9,120 nt of DNA from JAKACA01 sp050010115 (GTDB lineage: Bacteria; Actinomycetota; Acidimicrobiia; Acidimicrobiales; Bog-793): positions 1 to 9,120 of the forward strand of contig JBEKLQ010000152.1 of the NCBI GenBank assembly GCA_050010115.1. The letters run 5' to 3'. The translations under genes and the position numbers were made by a program. Shown piece by piece: positions 6,504-9,120 of this stretch; position 1 is the stretch's first letter; each line of letters opens with the position of its first letter. Below the pieces are notes generated by a model. It had not been told where the DNA came from. It searched no databases and saw only the letters and a program-made list of their open reading frames with translations.

Positions 6504-7655
6504 ATGCCTGAGGCCTACATCGTCGATGCCGTCCGGACGCCCGTCGGCAGGCGGGGCGGCGGCCTGTCCACCGTCCACCCCGCCGATCTCGGGGCGCACG
6601 CGCTCACGGCGCTGGTCGAGCGAACCGGCATCGACCCCGGCGCCGTGGAGGATGTCGTGTTCGGGTGTCTCGACACGATCGGTGGCCAGGCGGGTGACAT
6701 CGCCCGCACTTGCTGGCTCGTGGCGGGACTTCCCGAGCACGTGCCGGGCACCACCGTCGACCGCCAGTGCGGCTCGTCCCAGCAGGCGGTCCACTTCGCC
6801 GCTCAAGCCGTGATGGCCGGAGTCCAGGACGTCGTCATTGCCGGCGGCGTCCAGCAGATGTCCCAGATCCCGATCGCCTCGGCGATGGTGGTGGGGCAGC
6901 AGTTCGGTCACGACGACCCCTTCAGCGGATCGACCGGATGGGTCAAGCGGTACGGGGACCAGGAGATCAGCCAGTTTCGTGGGGCGGATCTCATCGCCGA
7001 GCGGTGGGACATCTCCCGCCAGGAGATGGAGGAGTTCTCCGTCCGGTCCCATACGCGTGCCCTCGCTGCGCAGGCCGAGGGGCGTTTTGAGGGCGAGATC
7101 GTGCCGTTCGACGGCCTATTTGCCGACGAGGGCCCGCGTGAGCCGAACTGGGACAAGGTCCGGTCGTTGCAGCCGCTGCGTGAGGGCGGTCGGATCACTG
7201 CCGCCATGGCCTCGCAGATTTCTGACGCATCGGCTGCGATGCTGATCGTGAGCGAGCAAGGGCTCGCCACCCACGGCCTCAAGCCTCGGGCCCGCATCCA
7301 CCACATGAGCGTGCGTGGCGACGACCCGGTCCTCATGCTGACGGCACCGATCCCGGCGACGCGCCATGCCCTGGAACGGACCGGGATGACGCTCGACGAC
7401 ATCGACCTCGTCGAGATCAACGAGGCCTTCGCCTCGGTCGTGCTCGCCTGGCTCACCGAGACCGGGGCGGACCCCGCCAAGGTCAACCCCAACGGCGGCG
7501 CCATCGCCCTCGGGCACCCCCTCGGAGCGACCGGCGTGCGGCTCATGACGACGCTGCTCAACGAGCTCGAGCGCACCGGCGGGCGCTACGGTCTCCAGAC
7601 GATGTGCGAGGGCGGCGGCCAGGCCAACGTGACCATCATCGAGCGCCTGGGTTGA
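6504..7655 (+). CDS. fadA6: FadA6-type thiolase (acetyl-CoA acyltransferase) of steroid degradation
   Basis: A degradative thiolase matching FadA6 (Rv3556c). In the C/D-ring pathway it is assigned the thiolytic release of acetyl-CoA from the open-chain 3,7-dioxo diacid-CoA formed by IpdAB. The catalytic set is complete: acyl-accepting Cys89 in VDRQCGSSQQA, NEAF (306-309), His338 in IALGHPLGATG, and Cys368 in QTMCEGGG. The long matches GDQEISQFRG (151-160) and RYGLQTMCEGGGQANVTIIERL at the C-terminus set it close to FadA6 rather than generic FadA. The 383-residue length agrees with about 386 in Rv3556c. The start is ATG 6504 behind a leaderless-type promoter. It is convergent with the MaoC gene, with only 21 bases between the stops, and divergent from the ureohydrolase. 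Confidence 0.93.
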   Translation: MPEAYIVDAVRTPVGRRGGGLSTVHPADLGAHALTALVERTGIDPGAVEDVVFGCLDTIGGQAGDIARTCWLVAGLPEHVPGTTVDRQCGSSQQAVHFAAQAVMAGVQDVVIAGGVQQMSQIPIASAMVVGQQFGHDDPFSGSTGWVKRYGDQEISQFRGADLIAERWDISRQEMEEFSVRSHTRALAAQAEGRFEGEIVPFDGLFADEGPREPNWDKVRSLQPLREGGRITAAMASQISDASAAMLIVSEQGLATHGLKPRARIHHMSVRGDDPVLMLTAPIPATRHALERTGMTLDDIDLVEINEAFASVVLAWLTETGADPAKVNPNGGAIALGHPLGATGVRLMTTLLNELERTGGRYGLQTMCEGGGQANVTIIERLG

Positions 7656-7676
7656 CCAACCGTTGAGGCGCCGGCG

Positions 7677-8135
7677 CTACCCCAGGTAGCGCGACAGCGA
7701 CTCGACGACGCAGGCCGGCTTCTCGTTGCCCTCGACCTCGATCGTCACGACGGTCGTCATCTGCACGCCGCCGGGCACGTCCTCCACGGCTGCGATCTTG
7801 CCTCGGGCGCGCACCCTGGAGCCGACCGGCACCGGCGCCGGGAAACGCACCCGATTCGCCCCATAGTTGATCCCCATCGAGATGCCGCCGACGCGGATCA
7901 CTTGTGGCAGCAGATACGCCACGAGTGACAGCGTCAGGTACCCGTGCGCGATCGTCTTCCCGAACGGACCCGCCGCTGCCCGCTCGGGGTCGACGTGGAT
8001 CCACTGGTGATCCCCGGTCGCCTCCGCGAACAGATCGATCTGGTGCTGGGTGATCTCGTGCCAGTCGCTCGGGCCAACTTCAGTACCGACGCCAGCTCGC
8101 AGCGCGTCGAGCCCTTCGAAGACGGTGGGTTCCAT
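7677..8135 (-). CDS. MaoC-family (R)-specific enoyl-CoA hydratase, Rv0130/HtdZ-like
   Basis: A single hot-dog-domain hydratase of 152 residues that adds water to trans-2-enoyl-CoA to give the (R)-3-hydroxyacyl-CoA. The hydratase motif is clear: ATGDHQWIHVDPERAAAGPFG (residues 39-59) with catalytic Asp42 and His47, followed by IAHGYLTLSL (62-71) and VRFPAPVPVGSRVRA (97-111). The pattern is very close to Rv0130 (HtdZ). The start is ATG at 8135, directly behind a TACGAT -10 box. The same frame stays open upstream for another 250 codons, but that part runs antisense through ipdC and is not coding. It is divergent from ipdC across only 36 bases and convergent with fadA6. A role in beta-oxidation of the ring-cleaved side chains is plausible but inferred from context. 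Confidence 0.93.
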   Translation of the reverse strand: MEPTVFEGLDALRAGVGTEVGPSDWHEITQHQIDLFAEATGDHQWIHVDPERAAAGPFGKTIAHGYLTLSLVAYLLPQVIRVGGISMGINYGANRVRFPAPVPVGSRVRARGKIAAVEDVPGGVQMTTVVTIEVEGNEKPACVVESLSRYLG

Positions 8136-8142
8136 GGCAGCG

Positions 8143-8148
8143 ATCGTA
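8143..8148 (-). promoter_or_regulatory. Probable leaderless -10 box of the maoC gene
   Basis: Read on the minus strand this is TACGAT, a TAnnnT match, followed by 7 nt and the ATG at 8135. No Shine-Dalgarno sequence precedes the ATG, so a leaderless transcript starting at the A is likely. Confidence 0.55.
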
Positions 8149-8160
8149 GGCGTCGCTGGG

Positions 8161-8166
8161 TACGCT
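8161..8166 (+). promoter_or_regulatory. Probable leaderless -10 box of ipdC
   Basis: TACGCT fits TAnnnT and ends 5 nt before the GTG at 8172, with no ribosome site in between. It lies 12 bases from the oppositely oriented -10 box of maoC, so RNA polymerase probably cannot occupy both at once. Confidence 0.45.
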
Positions 8167-8171
8167 GCGCC

Positions 8172-9120
8172 GTGCCCCCCGTGCCGACTGCGCCCCGCCG
8201 CCACCCGGCCCTTCGTACGCCCGTGTGCGGGCTGTTCGGTATCGACGTGCCGATCGTGCAGACGGGTATGGGTTGGGTCGCCGGAGCGCGACTCGTGTCG
8301 GCGACGGCGGCCGCGGGCGCGCTCGGGATCCTCGCCTCGGCGACGATGACTTACGACGAGCTCCGGGCGGCCATCGCCGAGGTGAAGAGCCGCACTGACC
8401 GGCCTTTCGGCGTGAACCTGAGGTCGGATCACTCCGAGATCGATCGTTTCGTCGATCTGCTGCTCGCCGAGCAGGTCGCTGTCGCCAGCTTTGCGGCCGC
8501 ACCGAACGAGCGGTTGATCAAGCGCCTCCGCGACGGGGGGGTGCGGACGATGCCGACGATCGCTGCCAGGCGGCATGCCGAGAAGGTCGTCAGCTGGGGC
8601 GTCGATGCGGTCATCGCCCAGGGTCACGAAGGTGGTGGCCACACGGGCGCCGTGCCGACGACCTTGCTGCTGCCGCAAGTTGCGGCGGCGGTGGGGGTGC
8701 CGGTGTTGGGGGCGGGGGGTTTCTTTGATGGGCGGGGACTCGTGGCCGCCTTGGCGTGGGGAGCGGCGGGCATCGCCATGGGGACTCGTTTCCTGCTGAC
8801 ACGCGAGAGCACGGTGCCCGACGCCGTCAAGGCGCGGTATCTCCAAGCCGCCGTGACCGACACCGTGGTCACCCGGGCGGTGGACGGCCACCCGCAGCGG
8901 GTGATCCGCACACCGATGGTCGACCGCCTGGAGCGCGCATTGCCCGGGGTGGGTGCAGCGCGCGCTGCAGCCAACGCCCTGCGCTTGCGACGACTGACCT
9001 CCACGCCCCTGCCGGCGTTGGTGCGTGAGGGCTTGGCGATGCGCCGGGCCGGCGAGCTCACCTGGGCCCAGACGTCCATGGCGGCGAACGCGCCCATGCT
9101 GACCCGCGCGGCGCTCGTCG
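8172..9120 (+). CDS. ipdC: IpdC-type FMN-dependent oxidoreductase, nitronate monooxygenase family (3' end beyond window)
   Basis: A TIM-barrel flavoprotein of the nitronate monooxygenase/2-nitropropane dioxygenase family matching IpdC (Rv3553). In M. tuberculosis IpdC works on 5-OH-HIC-CoA in the redox steps that lead to the EchA20 substrate. Visible features are VPIVQTGMGWVAGARLVSAT (residues 26-45), GILASATMTYDEL (52-64), PFGVNLRSD (78-86), QGHEGGGHTG (150-159), GAGGFFDGRGL (180-190), and MGTRFLL (203-209), the last group being FMN phosphate-binding elements. The frame is open to the right edge, with 316 codons seen of about 355. It ends in LTWAQTSMAANAPML, so only the tail is missing. GTG 8172 is chosen because a -10 box precedes it; GTG 8181 and GTG 8223 are alternatives. 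Unlike M. tuberculosis, ipdC does not follow ipdB but lies about 3.9 kb downstream. Confidence 0.92.
   Translation, partial: MPPVPTAPRRHPALRTPVCGLFGIDVPIVQTGMGWVAGARLVSATAAAGALGILASATMTYDELRAAIAEVKSRTDRPFGVNLRSDHSEIDRFVDLLLAEQVAVASFAAAPNERLIKRLRDGGVRTMPTIAARRHAEKVVSWGVDAVIAQGHEGGGHTGAVPTTLLLPQVAAAVGVPVLGAGGFFDGRGLVAALAWGAAGIAMGTRFLLTRESTVPDAVKARYLQAAVTDTVVTRAVDGHPQRVIRTPMVDRLERALPGVGAARAAANALRLRRLTSTPLPALVREGLAMRRAGELTWAQTSMAANAPMLTRAALV

Noticed and set aside
7650..7677. Short palindromes (GGTTG/CAACC and GCGCCGGCGC) between fadA6 and maoC
   Set aside because: Loops are too small or absent, stems are short, part overlaps the stop codons, and there is no U-tract. I do not call a terminator.
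8136..8891. N-terminal extension of the maoC frame to 404 codons
   Set aside because: The extra 250 codons run antisense through ipdC and look like random His/Arg-rich sequence. The hydratase domain begins right after the ATG at 8135, which has its own -10 box.

Overview
This is a very GC-rich window with strong C/G bias at third codon positions. GTG and TTG starts are used, and TAnnnT -10 boxes sit directly in front of several start codons. All of this fits a non-mycobacterial high-GC actinobacterium; a lineage such as Acidimicrobiia is my guess and is not proven by the sequence. The core genes belong to the pathway that degrades the C and D rings of cholesterol and other steroids, known in Mycobacterium tuberculosis as the KstR2 regulon (Rv3548c to about Rv3570c). 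Assignments rest on recalled sequence families and motifs, because no search was run.

Layout: (1) 1-915 and 931-1767, minus strand: two short-chain dehydrogenases. The first runs off the left edge; the second resembles Rv3549c and carries a repeat-derived Ala/Ser tail. (2) 1845-4291, plus strand: a tightly packed echA20-ipdA-ipdB operon (3-nt gap, then a GTGA overlap), divergent from the two dehydrogenases as in M. tuberculosis. (3) 4342-5241, plus: an HSL-family alpha/beta hydrolase. (4) 5322 to about 6356, minus: an agmatinase-type ureohydrolase, convergent with the hydrolase. (5) 6504-7655, plus: fadA6 thiolase. (6) 7677-8135, minus: a MaoC-type (R)-enoyl-CoA hydratase resembling Rv0130/HtdZ. 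(7) 8172 to the right edge, plus: ipdC, lacking only its C-terminus. No RNA genes, insertion sequences, CRISPR arrays or phage genes were seen, and no gene-free stretch exceeds about 150 bases.

How the genes work together: from published work on M. tuberculosis, IpdC takes part in the redox steps that lead to the bicyclic HIEC-CoA. EchA20 hydrolyses the five-membered ring D to give COCHEA-CoA. IpdAB hydrolyses the last ring to an open-chain diacid thioester, and FadA6 thiolytically removes acetyl-CoA. The dehydrogenases and the MaoC hydratase could serve the same or later beta-oxidation steps. The hydrolase and the ureohydrolase have no assigned role in the pathway.

The window is mainly a rearranged version of a known system rather than a new one. 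The points most worth checking are: an apparent deletion of about 16-18 residues in a conserved IpdA loop; low-complexity C-terminal tails on two neighbouring enzymes; a series of probable leaderless promoters, including a very compact divergent pair between maoC and ipdC; the split of ipdC from ipdAB with two unexplained genes in between; and no recognisable KstR2 operator.
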